Source of the DNA: Puniceicoccales bacterium
GTDB taxonomy: Bacteria; Verrucomicrobiota; Verrucomicrobiia; Opitutales; UBA953
Length of the DNA: 5,342 nucleotides
Reading direction: 5' to 3'
NCBI GenBank assembly: GCA_031289285.1
Contig: JAITPT010000077.1
Location: forward strand, 1 to 5,342
Shown: positions 5,154 to 5,342 of the stretch, one piece after another
Layout: every line of letters begins with the position of its first letter
How positions within the stretch are numbered: position 1 is the first letter of the stretch
Notes under the pieces: model-generated
Database searches by the model: none
What the model was told of the DNA's origin: nothing
What the model saw: the letters and a program-made list of their open reading frames with translations, nothing else
Made by a program: the position numbers and the translations under genes

Positions 5154-5186
5154 GTAGGCGACGGTAGCAGCCAGCGAGCCGTCGGC
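5154..5186 (+). repeat. Candidate REP: GTAG followed by an imperfect hairpin
   Basis: GTAG (5154-5157) is followed at once by a hairpin with CGACGG (5159-5164) pairing to CCGTCG (5179-5184) around a 14-base loop. GTAG at the 5' foot of an imperfect GC-rich hairpin is the layout of REP elements recognised by RAYTs in enterobacteria. A second small hairpin, CGTCG-TAGG-CGACG, overlaps it. Single-copy evidence only: REP status needs genome-wide recurrence. Confidence 0.45.
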
Positions 5187-5198
5187 GTTCTCGGTTAT

Positions 5199-5233
5199 CC
5201 TAAAAACGACAGTTGAACCTAAAAACGGCAGTT
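5199..5233 (+). repeat. 16-bp direct repeat CCTAAAAACGRCAGTT, two copies
   Basis: CCTAAAAACGACAGTT at 5199-5214 and CCTAAAAACGGCAGTT at 5218-5233 differ at one base and are 19 bases apart start to start, separated by GAA. They lie between the REP-like hairpins and the long terminal hairpin, outside any gene. Confidence 0.8.
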
Positions 5234-5253
5234 AATGCGGGCGGTTTTGGGCA

Positions 5254-5340
5254 ATCTTTTGGCCGTCTGCGGCTTGCTCTTTCCGCTCCACGCACCGCAA
5301 GGTGCGCGTCGGGAAAGCGCAAACCGCATCCGCCTCAAAA
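5254..5340 (+). repeat. Long imperfect hairpin with GCAA tetraloop
   Basis: CGCACC (5291-5296), GCAA (5297-5300) and GGTGCG (5301-5306) form a perfect apical stem capped by a GNRA-type loop. Outward, TGCGG-TTGC-CTTTCC segments of 5268-5287 find their complements in 5311-5328, so about 21 of 29 left-arm positions can pair. Weaker complementarity (TTTTG/CAAAA) reaches about 5254 and 5340. No coding frame with family resemblance spans it. It could be a structured RNA, a REP-type unit or a mobile-element end; the window stops at its base. Confidence 0.6.
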
Positions 5341-5342
5341 TC

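Noticed and set aside
5207..5340. Integron attC-like site (GTTGAAC at 5213 with the long hairpin)
   Set aside because: The hairpin lacks paired core sites of the attC form and no integrase is present; the GTTGAAC match is incidental.

Overview
The window reads as chromosomal DNA from a GC-rich, Gram-negative-type carbohydrate degrader. I suspect Verrucomicrobiota (Opitutales-like), because of the exported GH28-like protein, a long UppP variant, a large single-domain Y1 transposase with a C-terminal extension, and intergenic DNA full of short 8-9 bp periodic repeats. This placement is inference; there is no rRNA or marker gene here to confirm it.

Layout. (1) 3-140, plus strand: the last 45 residues of a gene entering from the left, resembling the C-terminus of RhuM-type Fic/DOC proteins. 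(2) 141-435: intergenic, with no gene seen. It is filled with three copies of a 9-bp periodic GAC repeat (one inverted), an 8-bp TTCGTGYC array and a degenerate GAACGCAAA-type repeat. (3) 436-2013, minus strand: an exported right-handed beta-helix protein of the GH28 (polygalacturonase-like) type. Its core is AT-rich, while its first ~55 codons are GC-rich and partly tandem-repetitive. (4) 2014-2600: about 590 bp between genes, holding a GTGGAC 9-bp repeat, a possible promoter, a dense G-tract region with quadruplex potential, a relic of the TrkA_C (RCK_C) region of an AspT/YidE-type transporter on the plus strand, and a run of 13 C. The minus frame stays open across this stretch and joins the GH28 gene, but I regard that as an artefact. 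(5) 2601-3821, minus strand: uppP/bacA, undecaprenyl-diphosphatase, with an unusual signal-like N-terminus, an Ala/Pro linker and a loop insertion. (6) 3822-3969: divergent intergenic region with a perfect 11-bp-arm AT-rich palindrome. (7) 3970-5028, plus strand: a REP-associated-type HUH/Y1 transposase (RAYT). (8) 5029-5342: about 310 bp without a gene but rich in structure: two REP-like hairpins, one preceded by GTAG, a 16-bp direct repeat, and a long imperfect hairpin with a GCAA tetraloop.

How the parts fit. GH28 and uppP lie on the same strand but are separated by about 590 bp of repeat and relic DNA, so they are probably not a functional operon. UppP serves cell-envelope lipid carrier recycling, and the GH28 protein serves extracellular or periplasmic polysaccharide turnover. 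The most interesting pattern is the amount of small repeat and structured DNA next to a RAYT gene, plus a transporter-domain relic bounded by homopolymer tracts. Together they suggest a locus reshaped by repeat-driven rearrangement. No clear new defence or metabolic system is visible.
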